Positions 34,005 through 48,900 of a DNA stretch of 64,000 nt are shown piece by piece; position 1 is the first letter of the stretch; each line of letters opens with the position of its first letter. The notes below the pieces were generated by a model. That model was not told where the DNA came from. It ran no database searches and saw only the letters and a program-made list of their open reading frames with translations. Source of the DNA: Argopecten irradians (lineage: Eukaryota > Mollusca > Bivalvia > Pectinida > Pectinidae); the NCBI RefSeq assembly GCF_041381155.1, contig NC_091134.1, positions 63,480,902 through 63,544,901 of the forward strand, written 5' to 3'. A program made the position numbers and the translations under genes.

Positions 34005-35756
34005 CATATAGAGAGTGTACCGAGAAAAGATTTAAGCACAGGAAAGGTCTAATTCATGTGTATATACCACTCGCGATTTCTCTCTATGTATAATCATCCT
34101 GATATACTTTACCTTTACACAGAAATGTCAGTGACACATATGGAAGTCATTTTTGATGTGTTTGTTCCATTATTTATCATAACAAGGTGCATATGAAATA
34201 CAGTTTATAAGAAATTGTCTTTGTTATTGAAATAGTACAACTTCTCCGGCAAGGACTTGTATGCCTCTGATTCTAATTGACGTTTTTTTTTTTTTATTTC
34301 TCAGCAAAATACTCGAGAAATAAGACCACAGGGGGCCTTACTATCGAACTTATTATTTTTTAATAGTTTTTGTTCTGAGATATACCCGACCATTCTAAGA
34401 CAATCGGACCAGGGAATATAACGGGGTATAGTGGTCCTGTTACTATATCTCAAGTGTCGTATTCTACTCTTTACATTTTGACAAATTAGTGTGCGAGCTC
34501 GTCACATGTCGACCTGCGCTGACTATTTCGGAATCTGGTTTAATTAGAGTCGGTGGTATTTATAACGCTATTCTATTAAGATAATCAAATCTACATACAA
34601 GCAAACACGCCGAGATAGGCGGCCATAAAACCGATCTCCCGTTAAGGCCACCAGATGATCATGATAATATTGATAACATTAATTATCTAGTCGGCTTAGT
34701 ATAAAGACAATGGAAGTAGCTCGGGCGGAAACAGATTGTAAGTATGTACCCCTACCCATATAGGTAAACATAATAGGTTTCTCAGATACCTACGGTATTT
34801 GTGAATCCGAAGTATGTCGGCTAATTGTTGTAGTGTATTGTGTATTTCGTATGTAGACACATAGATGTGTATTATTATTGTTAAATACTCATTGTTATCA
34901 TTAATAGTATATAGACACATTCTCAAAGGAGATACATTGTCTAGGCTTGACAGCTTAACGACATCAGAATTCTTGTAAATGTGATTAAATTATAAATGTT
35001 TTACAAACTTTATTTATGTAATATATTACTAATGGAGTTCTTCAACAATACGGAGTCTTGATAATAGATAATCTCTGCTATATTATGATGAAAGCGTGGC
35101 TGACATTTCGTGATGGAGACTGGGGAGGGCTAGGGCCCAGGACCCTCCGACACCACAACAGCGCTTTTATATTGACAATCTGGAATGTTTTTGTTTTTAC
35201 GTTGAAATAAAACCGGATACTGAAACGTCATGGTATGTTGAGCTTATTTAAACACAGTTTGGATAAAAATCGGATATAGAATACATAGATAACTAAAGCA
35301 TTGAAAATCTGACAAGATTTGACGTGTCATACCTGAAAGGTCACCATATCTCCGGACCAAATATCGAACTGCGAAGTTAACTATTTTTATATGTTGTCGT
35401 TTTGACTTTGTTTAGTGTTTTGAAGTGTATATTTAATAGTAAGTTGATCGGATAAAACAAATGACATATATCGTAGCGACTGGTCCTATTATTCCCATTG
35501 TGGGAACAAGCACGTGTTCCTTGTACTCACGTGATTACGTCACGTGATGATTCAATCCTATATTCATTCGTGAAGCACGTGCGATATACTTTCGTTACCT
35601 ATACAAGGCTAACTAATTAGAAGATACATAGAGATATATAAAACATTGTAGTATATATCTGTGTAGCTGTTGCCTTGATGACGGAAGATATCACACGCGC
35701 AGGACATCTAATTTTAGGGATTCGTAATCGTGAATCTTGATGAAAAATAACTTATA
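34005..35756. other. AT-rich DNA downstream of the orphan promoter
   Basis: No open frame of note on the + strand. It may hold a non-coding first exon or a long non-coding RNA; nothing in the sequence decides this. Confidence 0.4.
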
Positions 35757-38700
35757 TCCACTCCATAAAACCCGATAGTTCCCATCACATCCACGCCATA
35801 TCACCTGATAGTTCCCAACATATTCACGCCATATCACCCGACAGTTCCCATCACATCCACGCCATATCACACGACAGTTCCCATAACATCCACGACATAT
35901 CACCCGACAGTTCCCATCACATTCACGCCATATCACCCGACAGTTCCCATCACATCCACGCCATATCACCCGACAGTTCCCATCACATTCACGCCATATC
36001 GCCCGACAGTTCCCATCACATTCACGCCATATCACCCGACAGTTCCCATCACATCCACGCCATATCACTCGACAGTTCCCATCACATTCACGCCATATCA
36101 CCCGACAGTTCCCATCACATCCACGCCATATAACACGACAGTTCCCATAACATCCACGCCATATCACCCGACAGTTCCCATCACATCCACGCCATATCAC
36201 CCAACAGTTCCCATCACATCCACGCCATATCACCCGACAGTTCCCATCACATCCACGCCATATCACCCGACAGTTCCCATCACATTCACGCCATATCACC
36301 CGATAGTACCCATCAATGTCACCTGCCAGTTCCCACCACATCCACGCCATATCACCCGACAGTTCCCATCACATTCACGCCATATCACCCGACAGTTCCC
36401 ATCACATCCACGCCATATCACCCGACAGTTCCCATCACATTCACGCCATATCACCCGATAGTACCCATCAATGTCACCTGCCAGTTCCCACCAAATCCAC
36501 GCCATATCACCCGACAGTTCCCATCACATTCACGCCATATGATCCGATAATCCCCATCAATATCACCCGATAGTTCCCATCAATATCACCCGACAGTTCC
36601 CATCACATCCACGCAATATCATCCGACAGTTCCCATCACATCCACGCCATATCACCCGACAGTTCCCATCACATTCACGCCATATCACCCGATAGTCCCC
36701 ATCAATGTCACCTGACAGTTCCCATCACATCCACGCCATATCACCGACGGTTCCCATCACATTCACGCCTTATGACCCGATAATCCCCATCAATATCACC
36801 CGACAGTTCCCATCACATCCACGCCATATCACCCGAAAGTTCCCATCACATCCACGCCATATCACCCGACAGTTCCCATCACATCCACGCCATATCACCC
36901 GACAGTTCCCATCACATTCACGCCATATGACCCGATAATCCCCATCAATATCACCTGACAGTTCCCATCACATTCACGCCATATGACCCGATAATCCCCA
37001 TCAATATCACCTGACAGTTCCCATCACATCCACGCCATATCACCCGACAGTTCCCATCACATCCACGCCATATCACCCGACAGTTCCCATCACATCCACG
37101 CCATATCACCCGACAGTTCCCATCACATCCACGCCATATCACCCGACAGTTCCCATCACATCCACGCCATATCACCCGACAGTTCCCATCACATCCACGC
37201 CATATCACCCGACAGTTCCCATCACATCCACGCCATATCACCCGACAGTTCCCATCACATTCACGCCATATGACCCGATAATCCCCATCAATATCACCTG
37301 ACAGTTCCCATCACATTCACGCCATATGACCCGATAATCCCCATCAATATCACCTGACAGTTCCCATCACATCCACGCCATATCACCCGACAGTTCCCAT
37401 CACATCCACGCCATATCACCCGACAGTTCCCATCACATTCACGCCATATGACCCGATAATCCCCATCAATATCACCTGACAGTTCCCATCACATTCACGC
37501 CATATGACCCGATAATCCCCATCAATATCACCTGACAGTTCCCATCACATCCACGCCATATCACCCGACAGTTCCCATCACATCCACGCCATATCACCCG
37601 ACAGTTCCCATCACATCCACGCCATATGACCCGATAATCCCCATCAATATCACCTGACAGTTCCCATCACATCCACGCCATATCACCCGACAGTTCCCAT
37701 CACATCCACGCCATTATCACCCGACACACCCGACAGTTCCCATCACATCCACGCCATATCACCCGACAGTTCCCATCACATCCACGCCATATCACCCGAC
37801 AGTTCCCATCACATCCACGCCATATCACCCGACAGTTCCCATCACATCCACGCCATATCACCCGACAGTTCCCATCACATCCACGCCATATCACCCGACA
37901 GTTCCCATCACATCCACGCCATTATCACCCGACAGTTCCCATCACATTCACGCCATATCACCCGATAGTCCCCATCAATGTCACCTGACAGTTCCCATCA
38001 CATCCACGCCATATCACCCGACAGTTCCCATCACATCCACGCCATATCACCCGACAGTTCCCATCACATTCACGCCATATCACCCGATAGTCCCCATCAA
38101 TGTCACCTGACAGTTCCCATCACATCCACGCCATATCACCCGACAGTTCCCATCACATCCACGCCATATCACCCGACAGTTCCCATCACATTCACGCCAT
38201 ATCACCCGATAGTCCCCATCAATGTCACCTGACAGTTCCCATCACATCCACGCCATATCACCCGACAGTTCCCATCACATCCACGCCATATCACCCGACA
38301 GTTCCCATCAATGTCACCCGACAGTTCACATCACATCCACGCCATTATCACCCGACAGTTCCCATCACATTCACGCCATATCATCCGATAGTCCCCATCA
38401 ATGTCACCTGACAGTTCCCATCACATCCACGCCATATCACCCGACAGTTCCCATCACATCCACGCCATATCACCCGACAGTTCCCATCACATCCACGCCA
38501 TTATCACCCGACAGTTCCCATCACATCCACGCCATATCACCCGACAGTTCCCATCACATCCACGCCATATCACCTGACAGTTTCCATCACATCCACGCCA
38601 TATCACCCGACAGTTCCCATCACATCCACGCAATATCACCTGACAGTTCCCATCACATCCACGCAATATCACCCGATAGTTCCCATCACATCCACGCAAT

Positions 38701-39235
38701 ATCACCTGACAGTTCCCATCACATCCACGCAATATCACCCGAGAGTTCCCATCACATTCACGCCTTATGACCCGATAATCCCCATCAATATCACCCGACA
38801 GTTCCCATCAATATCACCCGACAGTTCCCATCACATCCACGCCATATCACCCGACAGTTCCCATCAATATCACCCGACAGTTCCCATCACATCCACGCCA
38901 TATCACCCGACAGTTCCCATCACATTCACGCCATATGACCCGATAATCCCCATCAATATCACCCGACAGTTCCCATCACATCCACGCCATATCACCCGAC
39001 AGTACCCATCACATCCACGCCATATCACCCGACAGTTCCCATCACATCCACGCCATATCACCCGAAAGTTCCCATCACATCCACGCCATATCACCCGACA
39101 GTTCCCATCACATCCACGCCATATCACCTGACAGTTCCCATCACATCCACGCCATATCACCCGACAGTTCCCATCACATCCACGACATATCACCCGACAG
39201 TTCCCATCACATCCACGCCATTATCACCCGATAGC
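35757..39235. repeat. 33-bp minisatellite, about 105 units, with 122-bp higher-order repeats
   Basis: The unit is ATCACCCGACAGTTCCCATC followed by ACATCCACGCCAT (33 bp, 11 codons, so frames stay open on both strands). A shorter 23-bp variant, CCGATAGTCCCCATCAATGT or CCGATAATCCCCATCAATAT, is inserted at intervals. Three 33-bp units plus one 23-bp unit form a 122-bp higher-order repeat, clearest at 37981, 38103 and 38225. Confidence 0.97.
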
Positions 39236-42200
39236 TCTCATCAACATTTTAAAGCATTGTTTCACCTTAAGAACATCTCCGTTTCCAGCGCTGAAAAGCG
39301 ACTTTGGTAGGGTTGGCACAACTTTATGACGTTGATATGGTATTGTGCTAAATTGTTTTGTTGCTATCATGTATGCCTTCACTTTTATCAGATTTACAAT
39401 CGCAAAACTATTTCGTCCCTTCCCCTTTCCCCGACCCCCGGGTTGCGTTACGATAGACAGATTGCTGAGGTCAATACCTTTAGATGCCATGGGAATTGTT
39501 TACGGTTTTTTTCTCATGGCCCGAGAGGAAAACAAGCACAACTTATTGAGATCTGCTGAGTATAGCCAATTGGAAATTCCGGGCTGGAGGGAGAAGGATC
39601 CCCTCGATCTTACAGACCAACACAAATAAACCCTCTTTGATACCCAATACTGCGACACGAGTTGCATTCACGTATTTACCGTTTTGCCCCTCGGGTATTT
39701 TGTGACTCCAGACCGGAGTCCAAACATCACCGGAAGTTCGTACTTCCTCCGTTATTGAGAAGGTGAAATTTTGTGTGAACGTCCCTCCCGGCTAATATGG
39801 AGGGAGCTGTCAGAGATACATAACGGTATCCCCGCACTCACCAGCTGGTGTCCCAACAGTTATATCGATAAGACATCCCAAACATTCGCGCATCACTTCC
39901 GACAAACACTCGAATTAAATCAATAGAAAAAATATTCCTGTAATATAATCAATAAAATTTTGCTCAATGTTTTGAAGATGCTATAACTTTTTTTTTTAAT
40001 TTCAAAGAATTTTCTAGACAAAGTCATTAATAATTGATCATAGGATGAGGTATGCACCTGCTCCACTTCCGCCGGAAATCATCTACACTGGATATTGATG
40101 CACATGCGCCTGAATCAGTCATACTGGATCAAAAGACAACAAATAAATGGACGTAACTTTCAAAAGGTGTTATCAGATGCATCTATGCGGGATCAGGGAC
40201 AATTTAGAGACAAACAATTTCCTGCTATGTGAAAGAAATTATCTTACCGAACAATTACCAGTTTGTTTGCTAACTTTAACATCATATTATATGTCCATTG
40301 TATAACATATGATTTATTTCATTCAATTTTGTTAAAAAAATAAATAGAGGATACGCTATTTTTGAAACGCAATATTTTTTAAACTATTGACATTATCAAT
40401 ACATTTTCCAAAATAAATTTTAAAAAATTGAAATAGAGCGATTATCATTAGGGATATATCGTATGCTGAACTCAAGTTTCTAAATTAAGAAAAAATGTGA
40501 TAAATGGCGGATGCGATACTGAAACACGAAAGTCCGTGACCATTCAGGCACGCGACAAAGTGGTCAAACTATTACGTCAAGAATTGTCCAATTCGCTGAT
40601 CAGTTGTGATATCTCTGTATATCGAGTGTGACAGGCGAAGTGTGCCCCTATTGTGAAAGGCCATTAGTATAGATACATATCTCTACCCCCCGGGCTGACC
40701 ACAATCTGGTCAAACTGACCACAGCGTCTCTCTGGAGGGCCATTACTGATCATGAACAAGTTTAAATTGACAATGATCATTATTACCCGAGATATAAATT
40801 ATATAAACATCATTATTCGGGGATATGTGTCTACTACTTTGGTGCGGAAGTACTCGTAAAGACGCAATTAAAAGTCAAATGACGGGGTTTTGTTATTCCG
40901 GAAGTCAAGGTCACAGGCTTACCACAGGCAATAATGAATTGGAAGATATGAAATGTCTTCTTTTTTTCACTTAATTATCGATGTAATCTTTATATCTATT
41001 CAAATGAGTGCTTATTGTAATAAACACGGAAAACTATATATTAAAATATTAAATCTTTCTCGTGAAACCTTAAATTCAACGTGGCATAATCGGGTTTAAA
41101 AAGTTGTTCGGCAAAGACCTCTCTTCAGCTCCAGTTTTCGTCCTCTTTACAAGTTTAGTTTAGGAATTCTTATGTATTAGCAAAATAATCCATATCATAT
41201 TTTAAACCAAACTACAGGTATAAATTACAAAATGTATAGGTCTAGAAATCACTGGACCTTGTTTCGGGCGCGATAACATCCTGATAACAACACGTGCCGT
41301 CCAATGGTTTCCAACCCTCCAATAAGTCCAACCCTTTGTCCCTTGTCCCCGCGGGATGTGTCTGCCCGGGTGTTAGGTATATTTTGTTCCTTCTGTATAA
41401 AATTGGTCACACGGGGGCTCCAAGTCCCTTATTATGCAAGAAGTGCTGAATTTCTTAATTAAAGCAGTCATTACCATGTTGGACACTGGGTGACTAAATT
41501 GTCTCCCGATTAACAAAATATCGCCATTTATTGCTACAAAATCAGAGTCTGATTAGATAGTAAATCAGTTATATAACCTTATCACGGGGGTGATAAGGCG
41601 CCCCAATCTGGACAGTCTCCAAGGCAGCTCATTCGGAAATGATTAAAAATGGTTTATGTATTGTGTAAACAAATCAGAGCGCTGGATAGGAAACAATTAT
41701 TCTATAATAATGGAAATTACATTAGAGTAGATAGAAGTGTTCTGTACAGGGGTGATAGATTACCTATTCTTTGCCACAGTAAACAACATTAGGGCAGGGT
41801 GGCTAAAGCACCTTCGGCAATAGTCGGGATCAATGGAAAACCAATCAAAACCAACAATAGCGATGACGCAATCTGTTGGGCAATCTTAAGATTCACATTA
41901 TAATATATTATCTAGAAATTTCTTTATATTTATCAGTGTTATTATCATACATCACAAAGGAAAGCGAACTGGTTAATTACCTGACTGACAAGAAAATTTC
42001 CTCAGATAAATGGATTACAACAACAACGATAGAATTATACAGATGTTACGTCATTGCATTGTTGTAATATATATATGCTCAGACATTGAGTGAATAGTAA
42101 TTTCAAAGTCACCGAAAGATGTACTATATATAACAATGTTTGGATGTCCATTATAAAATACCTATACAACCATGGGTTTGGGAGAATCCCTTGACGTAGT

Positions 42201-43379
42201 TGACTGTTGGTCGGACAACTAAAATCAAATAAACTTTCAAACAAGGACCATAAAACTTCAATAATCGCCGCCATGACACTAAGTTCAAAGACATCTACTT
42301 CTGTATATAACATATCATTATGTTGCCCACTTGTCGAATAAAGACAACAATAATGGTAGTTTTACCTATCAGAACTGGCCTTCACGTGTCGGATAATACC
42401 CCGGGGAAGACCGTGAAGAAGTTAAATATTTCCACAAGTAGTTAATTGTACTACACGGTAGTATTTTGGTCTATTAAGATCACTGTAACATTTTCGGCTT
42501 TAGAGATTTTATTAGACGCTTGATCGTAACGGCTCTCTTTTGAGCCACACTTTTCCTTTTCAGTTGGGACAAAAGCGGAAAAGGAAGCTCGAAAGTCGCC
42601 ACTGAATCAAACGATTCTAACGGCTCGAGAACAATGGTACAACCTATCGGATGGTTCATGGCAACCTCGACATTATCTTATATCTTTGCTAGTCCAACAG
42701 CCATTTTAATTGTTACGCAACGATCGTAAATCTGCTTTAAGCTATGAATCGAGCGCATCAAGTTGTCGGTTAGCTTCTAACGTTTTTAAATATGGCTGGA
42801 TAACAATGGGTGTCACTTCCTCGTCTACGGGTTTCTATTGTTGAAAAAAACAGTTTTATCGCTGATTTTGTATCGGTTATAAAATATCGACACGTAAATG
42901 TCTTCCTCGTTACGGGAGAGGGGCTCGCATTTTATCTGATCCTGTTGGTCGGAAGTCGCTAAACGAATGAAGTATGCATCGCAAATTTGATAGGATAAAA
43001 AAAAAGTAAAAAAAAAAACAAACAGAAAAAAACACATGTATGAATTTTATAAGTTTGCTTATTGCTTAATGATAAACTCATGTACGAGAGGGTAATGTGG
43101 CTCCATAAGTAACCGAAAAACCCCACGGTACTTCAGTTTACCTTTTAATTAACTACATATTGGTATGCATATGTAGGTCCGGTGATTGTAAAGGTGATAT
43201 CGGGTTCCTTTGACTGCGGAAATATTAACTGAGTCTTACATTTATTATAAATTACTTTCTTAAATCTATGTTTCGTTTATTAGTTATCACGTATTACGTT
43301 TATTGTTAAGAGTTTTTCAAGTTCCGTGTATTGTAAATATTATTTATAGCTTTGTTATGTTGCTTACATATGTGTTGTT
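39236..43379. other. AT-rich intergenic DNA, no gene recognised
   Basis: Open frames at 39326-39629 (+) and 42035-42313 (-) have no recognisable motif. A short imperfect hairpin (CTTTTCCTTTTC with GGAAAAGGAAG) occurs near 42550-42590. No RNA gene is recognised. Confidence 0.5.
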
Positions 43380-44620
43380 TCTTTCTGTTTGCAAATGTGA
43401 TGTTTTTTTCTGTTTACACGTGTATTGTTTCTTTGTGTTTATACACGTGTTGTTTCTTTGTGATTATACACGTGTTGTTTCTTCGTGTTTATACACGTGT
43501 TGTTTCTTTGTGTTTATACACGTGTTGTTTCTTCGTGTTTATACACGTGTTGTTTCTTTGTGTTTATACACGTGTTGTTTCTTCGTGTTTATACACGTGT
43601 TGTTTCTTTGTGATTATACACGTGTTGTTTCTTCGTGTTTATACACGTGTTGTTTCTTTGTGTTTATACACGTGTTGTTTCTTCGTGTTTATACACGTGT
43701 TGTTTCTTTGTGTTTATACACGTGTTGTTTCTTCGTGTTTATACACGTGTTGTTTCTTTGTGTTTATACACGTGTTGTTTCTTTGTGATTATACACGTGT
43801 TGTTTCTTCGTGTTTATACACGTGTTGTTTCTTTGTGTTTATACACGTGTTGTTTCTTCGTGTTTATACACGTGTTGTTTCTTTGTGTTTATACACATGT
43901 TGTTTCTTTGTGATTATACACGTGTTGTTTCTTCGTGTTTATACACATGTTGTTTCTTTGTGATTATACACGTGTTGTTTCTTCGTGTTTATACACGTGT
44001 TGTTTCTTTGTGATTATACACGTGTTGTTTCTTTGTGTTTATACACATGTTGTTTCTTTGTGATTATACACGTGTTGTTTCTTCGTGTTTATACACATGT
44101 TGTTTCTTTGTGATTATACACATGTTGTTTCTTTGTGATTATACACGTGTTGTTTCTTCGTGTTTATACACGTGTTGTTTCTTTGTGATTATACACGTGT
44201 TGTTTCTTCGTGTTTATACACGTGTTGTTTCTTTGTGATTATACACGTGTTGTTTCTTTGTGATTATACACATGTTGTTTCTTTGTGATTATACACGTGT
44301 TGTTTCTTTGTGTTTATACACATATTGTTTCTTTGTGATTATACACGTGTTGTTTCTTTGTGTTTATACACATGTTGTTTCTTTGTGATTATACACGTGT
44401 TGTTTCTTTGTGTTTATACACGTGTTGTTTCTTTGTGATTATACACGTGTTGTTTCTTCGTGTTTATACACGTGTTGTTTCTTTGTGATTATACACGTGT
44501 TGTTTCTTTGTGTTTATACACGTGTTGTTTCTTTGTGTTTATACACGTGTTGTTTCTTTGTGTTTATACACATGTTGTTTCTTTGTGTTTATACACGTGT
44601 TGTTTTATTCTGTTTACAGT
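43380..44620. repeat. 25-bp minisatellite, about 49 units, with an ACACGTGT palindrome in most units
   Basis: The unit is TGTTGTTTCTTTGTGTTTAT followed by ACACG (25 bp). CTTCGTG and CTTTGTG units often alternate, giving a 50-bp dimer. Each junction creates ACACGTGT, hence the E-box CACGTG; a minority of units carry ACATGT. The unit is stop-free in three frames, which creates artefactual 160-200-codon frames. Degenerate units extend to about 44830. Confidence 0.96.
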
Positions 44621-45903
44621 GTGTTGTTTGTTTACAAAAGTGTTATTTCTTTCTATTTACAAATGTGATGTTTCTTTGTGTTTATACGTGTGATGTTTCT
44701 TCCTCTTTACATGTGTCGTTTCTTTGTGTTTATACGTGTGTTATTTCTTTCTGTTTACACATGTGTTGTTTGTTTACAAACCTGTTGTTTCTTTCTGTTT
44801 ATACATGTGTTGTTTCTGTCTGTGCTTACATCTGTTTACACTTGAGTTACGGCTATTTTGTAGTTGTTGTATTTGTCTTTCTCTACAAACCGTCCGGTTA
44901 ATGGTCCGGTAGTCACGAGATCAGTAAACAACGTTAAAACAATTGTTTTAGTAAAACAAATCCTATTTTATCACGACATAAAGTCATTTATTTTCTCTCC
45001 ATGACCAGTTTCTCTTTTTGCACTTAGTCTCATCTAATTATTTATTAATGATTTTAAGCTTTAAATGACAATTAGTAATGTCATCACAATCCACATTAAT
45101 TTCTCTTTTTGCACTATTTCTCCCCTAATTAGTTATTCTAAGCTTTAAATGATAATTACCGGCGTATCTTACTAGATCCATCGATAACATAAAGTTGTTA
45201 CAATGTAGTATTTGTGCCCTTGATACTGATAATCAAATTTTCATCAGAGTACCTAATTAAGATGTCTGGAGTTCAAAACAAGCCATTGTTCCTGTAGGAC
45301 ATTCCTATAGGGCTATGTCCCCTCACAGAAACACAGCTATGTCCGCGATCTCCTACTGTCAGGGTGAATGACTTGTCGTCGATGATATCGACGACGTTTG
45401 TACTCCGATAAGGATTCCTCTGTTACAGCGATCGACTGCTTATTGATGATATCTCATTGATTCTGGATTGGCAAGCCTATTCTTTTGATGAGAGAGGATG
45501 CTAGAACAAAACAACTTTGGTGTCATACTTCAGGTCCGGAGTACACTTGTATACATTTTGAAGGCTGAGATTCCCCAATCCTATACTTATGTATACACAC
45601 TGATTGCTTGACTCTTCCCCATCTTTATTTCAAATGTTTTGTACAAGTGGATCTTGATATCTTAATAAAATTAAGGCATTTCTCGAAAATTCCGATAAAA
45701 ATGTGTACATACAATATTATTTTGGGTTTTCACCATCTGAAAATTAGTCTGACGTTTATCATCATTTTTCTGAATATATTTTGTTCTTCCTCGTCTTGTT
45801 TATCATCATTTTTCTGAATATATTTTGTTCTTCCTCGTCTTGTTCTATAGATTCTATATACACTCAGTGTAAAACTAATCACAGGGGTTTGATGTTCTAT
45901 GAA
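44621..45903. other. Degenerate repeat edge and AT-rich DNA, no gene recognised
   Basis: The first 200 bp are decayed 25-bp units. A diverged pair of ~60-bp repeats (45009-45074 and 45100-45158, both starting TTTCTCTTTTTGCACT) follows, then a 44-bp tandem duplication at 45754-45841. Confidence 0.6.
45754..45841. repeat. Perfect 44-bp tandem duplication
   Basis: GTTTATCATCATTTTTCTGA onward at 45754-45797 is repeated exactly at 45798-45841. Confidence 0.92.
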
Positions 45904-48900
45904 TAAAACATACAATTTACAATTAACATACATAACATATCAATACTACATACAATGTACAGTTAACATACATAAATATCAATACTACATACAATGTACA
46001 GTTAATATACATAAATATCAATACTACATACAATGTACAGTTAACATACATAAATATCAATACTACATACAATGTACAGTTAACATACATTAAATATCAA
46101 TAATACATACAATGTACAGTTAACATACATCAATATCAATAATACATACAATGTACAGTTAAGTTAACAATATACATACAATGTACAGTTAACATACATA
46201 ATATCAATACTACATACAATGTACAGTTAACATACATAAATATCAATACTACATACAATGTACAGTTAACATACATAAATATCAATAATACATACAATGT
46301 ACAGTTAACATACATAAATATCAATATACATACAATGTACAGTTAACATACATAAATATCAATATACATACAATGTACAGTTAACATACATCAATATCAA
46401 TAATACATACAATGTACAGTTAACATACATAAATATCAATACTACATACAATGTACAGTTAACATACATAAATATCAATACTACATACAATGTACAGTTA
46501 ACATACATCAATATCAATAATACATACAATGTACAGTTAACATACATAAATATCAATACTACATACAATGTACAGTTAACATACATAAATATCAATACTA
46601 CATACAATGTACAGTTAACATACATAAATATCAATACTACATACAATGTACAGTTAACATACATCAATATCATATACTACATACAATGTACAGTTAACAT
46701 ACATAAATATCAATAATACATACAATGTACAGTTAACATACATAATATCAATAATACATACAATGTACAGTTAACATACATAAATATCAATACTACATAC
46801 AATGTACAGTTAACATACATAAATATCAATACTACATACAATGTACAGTTAACATACATCAATATCAATAATACATACAATGTACAGTTAACATACATAA
46901 ATATCAATACTACATACAATGTACAGTTAACATACATAAATATCAATACTACATACAATGTACAGTTAATATACATCAATATCAATAATACTACATACAA
47001 TGTACAGTTAACATACATAAATATCAATACTACATACAATGTACAGTTAACATACATCACATATGATTAATACATACAATGTACAGTTAACATACATAAA
47101 TATCAATACTACATACAATGTACAGTTAACATCAAATATATACATACACGTATACATCAATCAATACTACATACAATGTACAGTTAACATACATAAATAT
47201 CAATACTACATACAATGTACAGTTAACATACATCACATATGATTAATACAGACAATGTACAGTTAACATACATAAATATCAATAATACATACAATGTACA
47301 GTTAACATAACATAAATATCAATAATACATACAATGTACAGTTAACATACATAAATATCAATACTACATACAATGTACAGTTAACAACATAAATATCAAT
47401 AATACATACAATGTACAGTTAACATACATAAATATCAATAATACATACAATGTACAGTTAACATACATAAATATCAATAATACATACAATGTACAGTTAA
47501 CATACATAAATATCAATACTACATACAATGTACAGTTAATATACATAAATATCAATACTACATACAATGTACAGTTAACATACATAAATATCAATACTAC
47601 ATACAATGTACAGTTAACATACATAACATATCAATACTACATACAATGTACAGTTAACATACATAAATATCAATACTACATACAATGTACAGTTAACATA
47701 CATAAATATCAATATAATACATACAATGTACAGTTTAACATACATAAATATCAATAATACATACAATGTACAGTTAATATACATAAATATCAATAATACA
47801 TACAATGTACAGTTAACATACATAAATATCAATAATACATACAATGTACAGTTAATATACATAAATATCAATAATACATACAATGTACAGTTAATATACA
47901 TAAATATCAATACTACATACAATGTACAGTTAATATACATAAATATCAATACTACATACAATGTACAGTTAATATACATAAATATCAATACTACATACAA
48001 TGTACAGTTAATATACATAAATATCAATACTACATACAATGTACAGTTAACATACATAAATATCAATAATACATACAATGTACAGTTAATATACATAAAT
48101 ATCAATAATACATACAATGTACAGTTAATATACATAAATATCAATAAAACATACAATGTACAGTTAACATACATAACATATCAATAATACATACAATGTA
48201 CAGTTAACATACATAAATATCAATACTACATACAATGTACAGTTAATATACATAAATATCAATAACTACATACAATGTACAGTTAATATACATAAATATC
48301 AATACTACATACAATGTACAGTTAACATACATAAATATCAATACTACATACAATGTACAGTTAACATACATAAATATCAATAATACATACAATGTACAGT
48401 TAACATACATAAATATCAATAACTACATACAATGTACAGTTAAATACATAATATCAATACTACATACAATGTACAGTTAATATACATAAATATCATACAA
48501 CAATGTACAGTTAATATACATAAATATCAATACTACATACAATGTACAGTTAATATACATAAATATCAATAATACATACAATGTACAGTTAACATACATA
48601 AATATCAATAATACATACAATGTACAGTTAACATACATAAATATCAATAATACATACAATGTACAGTTAACATACATAAATATCAATAATACATACAATG
48701 TACAGTTAACATACATAAATATCAATAATACATACAATGTACAGTTAACATACATAAATATCAATAATACATACAATGTACAGTTAACATACATAAATAT
48801 CAATAATACATACAATGTACAGTTAACATACATAAATATCAATACTACATACAATGTACAGTTAACATACATAAATATCAATACTACATACAATGTACAG

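Noticed and set aside
35691..39193. Tandem 11-residue repeat proteins on both strands
   Set aside because: Both strands are equally open because of the 33-bp unit; they would be mutually exclusive and have no start context or non-repeat domain.
39326..39629. Overlapping frames of 77 and 94 codons
   Set aside because: No family resemblance and no supporting gene structure.
43380..44620. Possible CRISPR array (25-bp regular repeat)
   Set aside because: There are no spacers: repeats are directly adjacent, and the surroundings are eukaryotic with no cas genes.
43303..44912. 160-200-codon hydrophobic frames that look like membrane proteins
   Set aside because: They derive from a stop-free 25-bp unit read in all three frames; the hydrophobicity comes from T-rich DNA.
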